Shown here piece by piece: positions 21,140 to 32,099 of a stretch of 64,000 bases of DNA. The notes under the pieces are model-generated. The model ran no database searches. It worked only from the letters and a program-made list of their open reading frames with translations, and was not told where the DNA came from. The DNA comes from Pyropia haitanensis. Taxonomy: Eukaryota; Rhodophyta; Bangiophyceae; Bangiales; Bangiaceae. The translations under genes and the position numbers were made by a program. Every line of letters starts with the position of its first letter. The first letter of the stretch is position 1. The stretch spans positions 2,294,001-2,358,000 of the forward strand of contig SDUX01000008.1 of the NCBI GenBank assembly GCA_008729055.1, written 5' to 3'.

Positions 21140-22983
21140 GACGGCGGCGTAGAGGGGATGGGAAGGGGGGGAGCGGGGAAGGGGGGGGGGAGGGAGGGGG
21201 GGAAACGGTGGGTGGGTGGAGTAGGAAATGGAGGCAGGGGACGGGTAGGGGGGCGTAGAAGGGGACAGGTGAGGACGAGAGAGGGTAGCCGTAGGAGGGT
21301 TGGAAAATGGAGAGGGGGGAAGAGCGCGGAGCGGCGGAGCGGCGGCAAAGGGGGATACAGTGCCGCTACGACCAAACACACAGACAACAGGGGCACGGCC
21401 TAGAATGGAGCCGCCGGCCACACGGCCAACCGCCCGGCTGCCGCCACGCCCGTCCCACGGGCGGGAGCTGCCAGACGCACCGCCGGCGCACCGCTGCGCA
21501 CGCCACCGCGCCGCGCGGCCGCGGGCAACGACGCGCCGGCGGGGACGCCAGCGGCGGCAGTGGCGGCGGCCGCAGCGGCCGCCGCGGTAGCGGCGGCGGC
21601 GGCGACGGCGGCCGCCACCACGGTGGCAGCGGCAGCGGCAACGGCAGCGGCAGCGGCGGCGGCAGCGGCGGCCGCGGCGGCGGCCGCGGCGGCGGCAACC
21701 GCCGCCGCGGCGGCGGTGGGCGGCCCCCGCCGGTGCCCCCCCCCCCGCGCCAAGACCGGAAAAGACCAGACGCGCCTCCAACGGCGGCGGCTGGGCGGGC
21801 GGGGGCGGGCAAGGGTGGGGGTCGGGTGCGGCGGCGCGGGGTAAAGGGGAAGGGGAGGGGGTAGCCGGGGAGGTGGGTGTGGTGGGATGGGGGGGGGGGT
21901 GGGGGGACGAGCAGCGGCGTGGCGGCGCCGCGGGCGTGGTGGGGGTGTCCTGTGTGCAGCAGACGGCCGCCGCGCCGGCGCGCGCGGGGGTGGGTGGTGG
22001 GTGGGGGGAATTTGGTGGGCGCGGCCGCGCGCGGTGGGGTGATGGCAGCCGAAAAGCGCTATTTGGGGGGGGGGGGTGCGGCATGGTGTCAATGGGGAAT
22101 GCCCACTGGCGGCACTCCATGCCGTGGCCGCCACCTCGCGGTGCCCGTTCCAGTCACTCCAGCCGGCAGGGGAAATGCCACAACGTCCCGAATACACGTC
22201 ACAAACTTGATGTACTTCCCGTTTGTACCGATGTTGTTTGTTGCCCGGGCTCCGCAGGATCGCAGCTGAGAGTACGCTACTTACAAAGTCACGCTTCACA
22301 CCACTGGGGCGCATCCACGTGGCTGTTGAGTGTATTCACGAAAAAGAAAATAAAAGTACTTAGTGGACGAAAACCGTGCGTTATTTATCTCTTGACAACC
22401 GCTTGCCGTGAGAAATCGGGTTTGCTCTGGTCGACCCGTCCATGGCGTCGGGTCCACTGCGACCGCAGTGGACCCCCCATCATCGCGAGGCGGGTACGGC
22501 CTCTGTCTACCGCGCGCCGACGGGCGCGGCCGCGTCCCGCGTGTGCCCCCGCGGCGCGCGCGCACGCACCGCGGCGCGCTCCGCCGGCCCGGCGGTGGGC
22601 GTGGCGGTGCCGGTGGGGTCGGCGGCGGAGCGGACCGCGTTTGCACGCCGCTGCGCGCGCGCGCCGTGGCGGCACTGGCTGGCCACCGCCACCGTCGCCA
22701 CCGCCGCCACCTGTACCGCCACCGGTACCGCCACCTGCACCGTCACCAGCACCGCCACCAGCACCGCCACCTGCACCTGGCTGTCTCGGTCGCGACCTGT
22801 GCGTCCCCTTCCCCCAATTCTCTACCCCGCCGGTGCTGTCTGGGCTGCGCGCAACCCCTCCCCCCGTCCCCCCCTTTCCCTTTGTGTTTCACTCCCCGCT
22901 CCGCTCCCTCTTCCTCCTCCCTCTTCCCCTCCCCCTCCTTTTCCCTGCCCCCGCCGCCTCCCTCATCTTTCCTGGCCGCGACC
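21140..22983. other. Divergent intergenic region
   Basis: This is upstream space of the R3H-SUZ gene (-) and the PWWP-SET gene (+). 21.5-21.8 kb is CGG/GCA repeat. 22.15-22.45 kb is an AT-richer island without a coding frame of note. 22.80-22.98 kb is a C/T-rich leader ending in CGCGACCATG, the start context of the PWWP-SET gene. Long frames here are antisense or composition artefacts. Confidence 0.5.
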
Positions 22984-25900
22984 ATGACGGCACGCAAGCC
23001 GTCATCCTCCCCCCCCCCCTCCCCGTGGGTTCCCCCCCCCCCAGGGTGGCCTCATCGACCGCCTGGCCGGCCTCACCCCCACCGCGGCGGGCCTCCACGT
23101 GGTGTGGGCCAAGGTGCGGGGCCACCCGTGGTGGCCCGTGCAGGTGCTCCCCCGCGGCTACGGCCTCGCCCGGTACGGCACCGCCCTCGCCGCGCAGCTG
23201 GCCGCCCCGTCAGCGGACACGGTCATCATGTACTTTGGCACCCACGAGGTGGCGGCGGTCAACGCCGCGGCGGATACGGTGGACTTTGTGGCGGGCATGG
23301 GCCGCGGCTACGCCATCGCCTCGCGGCGCAAGCCGTTTGTGGCGGGCCTCGCCGACGCGGCGGCCTTCCTCGAGGCCGCCGGCCGGTCGCCGCACGCGGA
23401 CTGGTGGGACGCGCCGACGGCGGGCCTGCCCCCGGCGCTGCAGCCGCCGGTCGCGGTTGCCGCCGTCGACGCGCGGGTGGTGTGGGTGTCGGCGCCGCCA
23501 GGCCCCGCCGCGCCCGCGCAGGTGGTGCCCGACGTGGCCGCGTCGGCGCTGTGGCCAGCGCTTCGCCGGCCGCCCGGGCGGGGGTGGCACGTGGCCATGT
23601 TTTTCGGCACCTACGAGGTCGCCGCGGTACACCTCCGCGTCACGGTGCCGTACATGGACGGCCTCCGCGCGCGGGCGGACGAGGCGGGCCTCGCGCACCC
23701 GCGCGTCCGCCGCGGCGTGAAGGAGGTGGCCGCCTACCTCGGCACCCCGCGGGTGGTCCCGCCGGGCTGGTGGGAGACGGCACTGCCGCGGGAGCTGGCG
23801 GGCGTCGTCGCCAAGCGGGGGCGCGGCGGCAAGCGGCGGTCCGCCGGGACGGCCACCACGAGTGAGGAGGACGAGACGGACGAGGGGGACGAGGAGGACG
23901 TGGACGTGCCGCCGCCGTTGCCGGCCTACACGCACATCCGGCGGTCGCGGTGGCCGCCGCGGCACCCCGCGGCGCCCGCGCGCTTGCCCAGCTCGGCTAT
24001 CCCCGTGTGTGTGTGTAGGCCGCCGGTGCAGCCACCGGGCAGCGGCGATGACCGCGGTGCCGACCCCCGCCCGGCTGCGTGCGCGGACGACCGGTGCATC
24101 AATGTGGGTGGCCGAACGACGTGCGACCCCGGGAGCTGCCCCGCCGGCGCGGCGTGTCGGAACCCGCCCTTCCACCACCGGGTGGCGGCCAAGACGGCGC
24201 CCACGTGGACGGGCAGCGCGGGCGCCGGCTGGGGCCTTGTCGCCGCCGAGCCCATCTCCGCGGGCGCGTTTATTGACGAGTTTGTGGGCGACGTGGTGGC
24301 CTGGTCGGGGGCGCCCGCCGCGGTGGCGGGGGTGGTGTCGCTGCCGGCGGGGTGCCGCCCGCGGGTGCGGCGGTCGGGCGGCCGGCAGCGGCGGCAACGG
24401 CGGCCGCGGCCGGGCGAGCGTGGCGCGCGGCCCGGGGGGGAGGGGCAGGAGGAGACGGTGGACGGCGAGGCTGACGGGGTTGCGAATGGGGAGGGGGAGG
24501 GGAAGAGCGACGGGCGCGGTGAGGGGGAGGGGGGAGTGGACAGGGAGGAGGGGAAGGAGGTAACGTCCCTTGCGGGGAGCATCCTGTCGATGGACGATCT
24601 GGACGAAGAGCTGGACCCGGCGGCAGTGGCGCAGGCGGCTGCGGGTGCAAGTAGCAGCGACGCTGAGATGGAGCCGGCGGTGGCTCCCACCGCGCCGGTC
24701 GTCGAAGCTGCTGCGGACGCGCCCTTGACGACAGAATCGCCAGTCAAGGGGGACGGCGGCAGCAGCAGCGGGGTCGCCATGGGCAATGGCAACGCGGGCA
24801 GAGACGGCCAAGGCGGCGTCGGTGTGGTGACCAACGCCGCCTTTGGGGAGGGTGCGGTGGACAGTGGCGCCCCGTCGACAGACGACGACGGTGCGGTGGA
24901 CACGCCCGATGACTCGTTTGTGCTGCGCCTCTCGGTGGACCTTGCCATTGACGCGCGACTCGCCGGCAACTACACCCGCTTTGTCAACTGCTCGTGCGTG
25001 CCGACCGCCGAGGTGCAGGTGTGGACGGACGGGGCGACGGGCGAGCGGCGGGCGGCGCTGTTTGCGCTCGCGCCCATCCCCGCCGACGGCCCCATCACCG
25101 TCGACGCCCCCTTCCACGCCGTCGGCGCGCGCGGCGCGGCGGGAAAGTCGGTGGTGTGCCGCTGCGGCGCGCCGCCTGGCGTGTGCCGCGGGTGGGTGGA
25201 CGTGCGGCCGCCAGCGGGGCGGTACGCCCGCTGGGGGGGGCGCCTGCGGCTGCGGCTGGCGCCGGGCGTGTGGGTGGGCGGCCGCGTCGGCGAGGCGGTG
25301 TTTCCCGAGGGGGGTGGGAGGGCGCGGCGGGCGTCCTGGGCTTGCGCGGCCAGCCCGTCGCGGTGGGCGCTGCCGAGGGAGGGGGGTCCCCGCCCGCTAC
25401 GCCCGCCACGTCGATGACCGGCGGTGCCGCCGGCGCGACGACGTCGGCCACGGCGGGGGCGGCGGCGGCAACGGCGGCGGCGCCGCCGCCGCCGCGCCCG
25501 CGGCTGTACCGGGTGCTGCTTGACACGGGGGAGGAGCGGCTGCTGCCGCTCGACGACGTGGCGCCCACCACCCCCGGGGCGGCCGAGGCGGCTGCCACGT
25601 CTGCTGCCGCCGTGGTGGCGGACGCGGCGGCGTCAAAGGCGGCCGCAAGCGACGGCAGCGGCAGCGGCGGCGCCCCCCCCCGCCGGCCGCCGTCCCCCCT
25701 CTCCTACGAGCTACTCCGTCGGGGCGCCGGCGGCGGGCGGGGCTCCAAAGTCGGCCGCCGGGTGCGCGTGCAGTGGGACGATGGGTGGTACACGGGCGTG
25801 GCGAGCGCCTTCCACCCCGCCCGCGGCGTGTACCGCGTGGACTATGAGGATGGGGACGTGGAGCAGCTGCCGCTGCTCCGCCGCAAGGGCGACCGCTTTG

Positions 25901-26607
25901 AGCTCCTGTCGCCCAAGGAGGGGGGGGAGGCGGCGCGCCGGCGCAAGCGCAAGAGCGGCGTCCTCGTCGGCACTGCGCCCGGGACGGACGAGGACAGTGG
26001 GGACGTCACCCCCGACGGTCGGACGGGCACCGCCCTGGGGAGGGTGACGCTGGCGGCGCCGCCGCGGGCAGACGGCGCGGCCGCAGACACGGCGGCCTCC
26101 AGTGCCCGGTCGGCCGGCTTTGCCGGCTCGACCAATGGCGGCGGCGCCGCCGAGCGTCGAGCGGCGGCGGCCGCCGCCGCGGCCGACGGTGGCACCCAGC
26201 AGCCGGCGCCCGCGGCGGCGGCGCCCGCGGCGGTCGCCGGCAGCCGGAGCCACAATGGCGCGTACAGCAGCAGCCGCGGCTCGCCGTCTCCACCGCCAGC
26301 GAAGAAGCGGCGGCGGGGGCGTGCGCCCGCGCGGCGGGACGCGTGGGCGGGCGCCACGGCGGGCGCCGCCGCCGCCGCGGCGGCGACGGCGACCATGTCG
26401 ACCGCCAGCAGCAGCAGCAGCAGCAGCGCCACCGACGGCGGCGCCGCGAGCAGCAGCAGCAGCAGCGGCGGCGGCGGCGGCGGCAGCGTCGGCGACGGCG
26501 GCGGCGGCGGTGGGGAGTCGCCGCCGCCGCCGCCGCCGCCCAAGCGCCGGGCGCGGGATGTTGGGCGGCGGCGGGAGCGGCGGGAGGGGGGGAAGCGCCG
26601 GCGGTGA
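22984..26607 (+). CDS. PWWP-AWS-SET-PostSET-Tudor chromatin protein (NSD/ASH1-like), two frame jumps
   Basis: The start is the ATG at 22984 (MTARKPSSS). The frame shifts once in the C run at 23030-23041 and then reads GGLIDRLAGLTPTAAGLHVV into a PWWP domain (VWAKVRGHPWWPVQV; aromatic strand IMYFGTHEVAAV). A second, weaker PWWP-like copy follows at about 23470-23680 (MFFGTYEVAAV). AWS cysteines lie at 24010-24180 (ADDRCINVGGRTTC, CRNPPF). SET-N is at 24215-24300 (GWGLVAAEPISAGAFIDEF), followed by an acidic insertion of about 200 residues, SET-C (YTRFVNCSCVPTAEVQVW) and post-SET (CRCGAPPGVC). After a second jump near 25300-25360 a Tudor/agenet-like module follows (VRVQWDDGWYTGV, VYRVDYEDGDVEQLPL) with a basic, Ser-rich tail. 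Architecture points to a nuclear H3K36-type methyltransferase or reader. Key SET residues are altered, so activity is doubtful. Confidence 0.75.
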
Positions 26608-27379
26608 GAAGGGGGGCGCGGGGCGGGCGGTGCGTGTGCGGATTGGGCGAGGGAGAAGGGGGGGGGGGGGGGGGGGGTGCGCGTGACGGGGTGGGGGCGG
26701 TGGCTCTTCTGAGGGAGAAAGGGTGTGAAACCTGGGGGGGGTGCGGGGGTGCTCAGCGACACGCCGCTCTCCCCCCGCCCGCTACCGGCGCGCGCTTGTG
26801 TGCCGCCGACGCCCGCCGCGTTGGCGGCAGCGGCGGAGCGTGTGGGCGGGATCCCCCGCCGCCGCCCCCGACGCCCCGTCACTGTCTCTGGCGGTAGCAG
26901 CGGCCGCGGCTAGGGCGGCCGCTACGCCGCCCGCCTGCGCCTGTTTCGGCCGCGCCGGAGGTGAGGGGAGGTGCACTACTGGCCCGTGTCATCCGCCAGT
27001 GCAGTGCTTCTTATCCCCCCGTTGACCGTGTGCGTGGTCCCCCACTCCTTTTTCTCCGTCACGGCCGGCCGTGTCCGGTCGGCAGCGTCGCGCTCCCCGG
27101 CGCACCCGCCACCCCCAAGGCGAGGGGCGTAGGGATGGGGTAGGGAGGAGGGGAGGAACGGAGTGGTGGGGGGGGGAACGACGTGCCTGCGGCGGCCGAC
27201 GCGGCGGTTTGGCTGTCTGGAACGGCGGTGCCGAGGCGCGTTCGCTTCGCGGAGCGGAGCGGAGCGGGGCGGTGGCGGGAAATGGTGGCTGGGGGGAGGG
27301 GCTTGGGGCGTCGGCCGACACCAGCGCCGGCTGCCGCGGCGGTGGCACGGGCGGTGGCGTCGTGCCGTTGGCGGCGACG

Positions 27380-27410
<31 letters not shown>

Positions 27411-28957
27411 ACGGCGCGCGCCGCCCGACGCTGGTCGGGGTAGCGGCTCTGGGGAATGACGGTCGGGGGGGAGGGGGCGTGGCTGCTGTAGCATCCTCTT
27501 TGGGGGGGGGCGACGGCGCGAGGTGGTGGCAGCAGCCTTTCGAGGCGGCCGGCCGTCGCGCAGCGCCGTACCCTGACGCGTCGCGGCGGCTCCGGCGCCC
27601 GTGTACCAAGGAAAAAGAAGAACGTCCGTCTCTGGCTCGTCCCGATGCCTGCCCGTGCGCGTGAACAACAGCAGCCGACGGCGGCGGCTGGCGCGGTCCC
27701 CTCCACGTCGTCGGCTGGCGCGGTCCCGTCCACGTCGTCGGCGCCACCCGCCGCCGCTGTCGCCCCCTCCGAACGACTGGCATCACCGCACGCGCGGCGC
27801 GCACCTCCCGCCGCGCCATCGTGGCACGCGACCCGCGAGCGCCGCGGCGGCGGGGTCCGCGGCGCACGCACGGGCACCACGGCGGCGGCGGCCGCGGTGG
27901 TCAGGGCTTGGAAGAGGAGATACCTTGCGGGCGCTGTTTAGCGTGTGTGGTTTCTCTTTTGCAGCAGGGTCAGAGCTCCGTCGGAGATATGGCACGGGTG
28001 CGTTGATGTGCAATCGTAGCCCAGCACCGCGCCATGGCGGCGGGACGGCGGCTACGAGGCGTGTCGTTGCCCCAGGTGGCAGCCCCATCGGGCGCGCCTG
28101 GTCCGTGCTCCCGCTCGCTGGTTGGCAGCTCCTCCGCGCATCCGCCCAAGCGGCCGCGCCGCCGCGGCGGCCCCCGCCCGCGGCCGTGGCCGCGCGAGCG
28201 CACGGTGTGCTGGCGCGTGTGCTGGCCGCCCCCGCCGCCGCCCCTGCGCAGCACTGTTTGAACCCTGTTGAGGAGTTCTTGCTTGTTAGCGTTACCTGGT
28301 GTCCGTGCAAGCATTTGCACACCCCCCGTCACGGCATGATAGACTCTTCCGCGTTTGTTTGACCTTGCTCTCTGCCCGTACATCCGTTGGATCCCATCTC
28401 CACGGCGCCGCGGCGCGGCACGGAAGCTGCCGCCCCCTGCAGGCGCGATGCCGCCGCCGCGACCAACGGCCGTGTGCCGCACGCAACGGGAGCACGGCGG
28501 GCTCGCCGCGGCCGGCAGACGGCCGGGTGCCCGCCGCGAGGCGTGGCGGGCGGCGGCTGCCACCCGTGGACGACGGTAGCCGACCATACGCGCGAGAGCC
28601 ATCGCTCGGCGTGACGCACACCCCCCCACCGTCAGGCGGGGCGGGCGGCCAGACCCGCCGCTACGCGGCGCCCTTGCCACCGCCGATACCGGGTGGCGGC
28701 CGGCGGCCCGTCGCTCCTGCCCCCCCCCCCTCGCACCAGACACACCACAGGGGGCGATTGCGCGCGGGAGAGGAGGACACTTCCAGGTGGGCGATGCGCG
28801 TAAGAATGGTGGCGCGTGCGTCGCTGTGGTCGCTGCCTTCACCCCCCCTACCCACTCTCCCCCCCCCCCCCCCGATAAGCGTCGCCTCTGGCGGCGTCTG
28901 ACCGCGCCAGTCTGTGTTGCTCCACCGTGCCGGTCGGCTGCCTGCACGGCGGGTCCC
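26608..28957. other. Intergenic with a few gene-like fragments, none confident
   Basis: An open + frame from the ATG at 27645 to 27941 (98 codons, Ala/Arg rich) contains a 27-bp tandem duplication at 27686-27739. A good splice-acceptor-like tract, GTTTCTCTTTTGCAG, ends at 27964. Two frames follow it, one long and Ala-rich to 28362. I cannot assemble these into a credible protein and no domain is visible. 28.25-28.36 kb is AT-richer. The poly-C block at 28859-28873 precedes the Hint gene. Confidence 0.4.
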
Positions 28958-30448
28958 ATGCGGACCCGCGCAGGTCGTCGCGGGCGGATGCCCCCAAAGA
29001 CGACGCGCGTGGCGGCGGTGGCAGCGGCGGCGGTCGCCGGGGTGGTGGTGGTAGCGGCCGTGGCGGCGGTGCGCCCGTCGGGGGCGCCCCCCCTCGGCAC
29101 CCCCCCCGGCGCCGGTGCGTCCCTCCCCACCGCCGCTCGCCCCGTGATGGCCGCGACGATCGCGCGCACCTACTCCCTCTCAGCGATGGTGTCCCCCTCC
29201 GGCACTGGCGGCAGTATAGGCGGCGGCAGCGGCTCCTCCGGCTGCCCCGCGTCGCTGGCCTTTTTCGTTTGCGATCGCCATACCCGGCGGCGGCCTGGCC
29301 GTGCCGTTTGCCAACCTCACCGAGGGGCAGCGCGCCTGCTCCGGCGCCGGCGCGATCACGTTTGGGCCGCCCGCCCCGGACGCGGCCGCCGTCGCGGCCA
29401 CGCACCCGGCGGTGGGGGCGGCGGCCGCGGCAGGCGCGATCGCCGTCGCGGACCTCCGCGTCGGCGCCTACTCGCCGGCGACGCGCACGTGTGAGGGGGG
29501 GGGGGGACTCGGCCAGCTCGTTGGGGCACCGCAACGGGCGTCGCGGTCGCGTCGGGCGCCAGGGGGGGGGGCATCACCGTCGGGAGCGCCACCTTCACGC
29601 TGCCGGCGGGGGTGGTGCTGCTGCGATACGCGCCGGCCGACGGGGGGGCGACGCCTCCCGTGTGCGTGTACCAAGGCGGCGGCGGCGGCGGCAGCGGCGG
29701 CCGAGGTGGCGGCACCGCCTCTCCTGAAGACGAGCCCGACTGCTTCCCCGCCGACGCAACGGCCGAGACGGCCACCGGCGCGGTGGTGAGGCTGGCCGAC
29801 CTGGCCGTCGGGGACGTGGCACGAGTGGCGGCCGGCCGCGGCGGCGCCGCCTACTCCCCCGTCTACCTCTTTTCCCACAAGGTCCGCGACGGCACCCGGC
29901 CATACGTGACCGCGCGGACCGCGGCGGGCGCGGCGCTAACCGCCTCCCCGGGGCACCTGGTGTACGCCAACGGCCGGCGGGTGCGCATGGCCGATGTGGC
30001 CGTAGGGGACACGCTGACCCTGGCGGGCGGGCCGTCGGATGCGGCCGGGTGGAATGGCACCGCCGACGCGGCCGCCGCCACCTGCGGCGCCGCCGGTGAC
30101 GGCGGCGGCGGGGGTGTGGTGGTGGCGGTGACGACCGGGACGGCGGCCGGGCGGGTGCACCCGCACACGGTGGCGGGGGACACTGTGGTGGGTGGGGTGG
30201 TCGCGAGCTGCTGGACGTCCGCGGTGCACCCGGCGGTGGGCGCGGCGTCGCTGGCGCCGCTCCGCGCGGCGTGGGCGCTGACGGGGGTGGACGCGACGGG
30301 GGGGCTGCTGGAGGGGCACTCGCGGGGGGGGGAGCTGCTCCGCGCCGCCGCGCGCTGCCTCCCCGGCCAGCGGGTGGCGGTGGCGGTGCGAGTCAGTGGG
30401 GAGGGAGGGGCGGGAGCGGGGGGTGTGCACACAGAGGTGCGGAGGTAG
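28958..30448 (+). CDS. Signal-anchored protein with C-terminal Hedgehog-type Hint (Hog-like) domain
   Basis: The first exon or segment starts at ATG 28958 (second Met at 28988, MPPKTTRV) and carries a strongly hydrophobic run (VAAVAAAAVAGVVVVAAVAAV), a signal peptide or signal anchor. Around 29220-29280 the readable frame changes, then shows FAIAIPGGGLAVPFANLTEG and AIAVADLRVGAYSPATRTC. It changes again in the G run at about 29485-29500 and stays open to the stop at 30448. The last part is a Hint domain: it begins at Cys 29741 (DCFPADATAET), continues DLAVGDVARV, the T-x-x-H motif in LTASPGHLVYANG, a second VRMADVAVGDTL strand, and ends HTVAGDTVVGGVVASCW. The ending matches Hedgehog C-terminal domains rather than inteins. 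Such domains cleave themselves off at the Cys by N-S acyl shift. The residue before Cys is Asp, not the Gly of animal Hedgehogs. The N-terminal ectodomain is not recognised. Confidence 0.65.
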
Positions 30449-32099
30449 GGTAGCGTCGGGGGTATCTGTGTGCACGCGGTTGAACCAACTCACTGGGCGC
30501 CGGTTGCTTCATGGACGGTGGAGGGCGTGAGGGGCGTAGCGGACCGCGGTCTGGCCTGTGGTGGCACCCACGGACCTGGGCAAGGCTACCGGTGGCCTGT
30601 CGAGAGGCACCGCCGCAGCCACAGACCAGAGCCGGGGGAGTCGAGGGCGAGACGGGCGGCCCGCTCGGTGGGCCGTCTGCCGCGTGGGGCAGCCACGGCC
30701 AGGGCCGATGCGGTGTGGCTGGGCAGCGGGACGACCACGTCCGATGTCGGCGGCGGCCGCGGCCGCTGCGTCGGGGGGGTGGACGCCGAGCTGGGGGGCC
30801 GCGACGACCCGTCTTGTCCGTGACGGGTGGTGGCTTCTTGGGAGGTCGTTTTGAATGCCTTTCGACATATCATGGTTCCGTCGTGAAGCGCGGGCGCGCC
30901 TGGTTTTTTGGCTCGGTTCCTCTGACTTGCCATCGAGGCGCTGCTACTGTGCTTCCGCGAAAAAGTGGATGTTGCTCGGACCTGCAGGTGCGGATTCATT
31001 GGTCCAGGCAGCGATTATATGCACCTTCACGTACCGTCAACATCCATTTTTTACAGCAAGCACCATAGCTAGCTAGACTCGGCTGCTTCGAGTGCAAATC
31101 AACTGATCCAGTACAGCGGATCACTTGATCCTTCTACTCGGACGGGAATTGATACTAGGATGTCACGCAGAATGCACTGGCGCGGATAATTCGTTCGGCC
31201 GCTGCCCGTGCCCGTGGCGCTCCGCGGCGGAACACAACAATCTATATCCGCGTGGACGGGCCTCTCCGGAACAAAATGTGTAGGCCGATGCACGTCGGTT
31301 CGTGCGGCGGGCGGCCGCGACCACGTGGCCAAGCGACGCACGGGCCTCGGCAGACGCGGGTGGAACAAGACGGCACCGGCGTTGACTCATCAGCCGCCGC
31401 ACACCAACGGGCCCGCCGCGCCCACCCTCTGACTGTCGGTCGCCGCCACGGCCGCGTCGCGCGCCGCGGCGGTGGCCCGCGCCTGCGGGGGGAGCGCCTG
31501 TCCCCCACAGGCGGCGCGACGCGCGCCCCCTCCCGAGACGCAGTGGGGGGGGGGGGCAAGTAGAAGCGGGGCCGCCCCCTGCCGCTGCCAACGGGGGGGT
31601 GACGGGAGGCGCCGCGGCGGGCCGCCCGCGGCTCGGCGCTGCTGCCCCTCTCATTGGGACTGTGTGTGCGCCGCGTCATGCTTGGGACGCTGATGCGTCA
31701 TCGCCGCGGGCCGCGGGCGGCCGCGGCTGTGCCGCGCGCGTGTGCTGGGGGGGCGGGTCCCGCGAGACGGAAAAGGGCACAGCGGCAGTCTTGACGCGGC
31801 GACCGGTAGCATCTCCCGTACCTCATCCGCCCGCCTCTGACCGTGCTGCTGCAAGCTCCCTTCCCCGCCCGCTCCGCGCCAACGGTCACTCCGCCGTCTG
31901 ACCCCGCATCCCCCTCACCTTGCCGCGCCTACTAGGCCCATCCTCCTCACACCGTCTGCGGTCGCTCCGCCCTTTCCCCCCCGTCACGGTGGTCGGCTTC
32001 CTCCCCCCCCTCGCCGCCCCTCCCTCCTCTCTTCCCGCTCTCTGGCTTTTCGCACCACCTCCCCTGCCGGTCGTGCTCCCGTCGCCGACGCCGCCCGCC
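30449..32099. other. Intergenic, no confident gene
   Basis: 30.83-31.20 kb is an AT-richer island following the Hint gene. It has T runs (about 30905 and 31050) that may include its 3' end, and a small GATCCAGTACAGCGGATC-like palindromic patch near 31109. From 31.2 to 32.0 kb GC is high and no frame shows protein features. The last 150 bases are a C/T-rich promoter-like stretch before the ATG at 32100. Confidence 0.45.

Noticed and set aside
31083..31140. Short palindromic GATCC/GGATC patch considered as a tRNA or hairpin RNA gene
   Set aside because: No cloverleaf with conserved D- and T-arm bases could be drawn.
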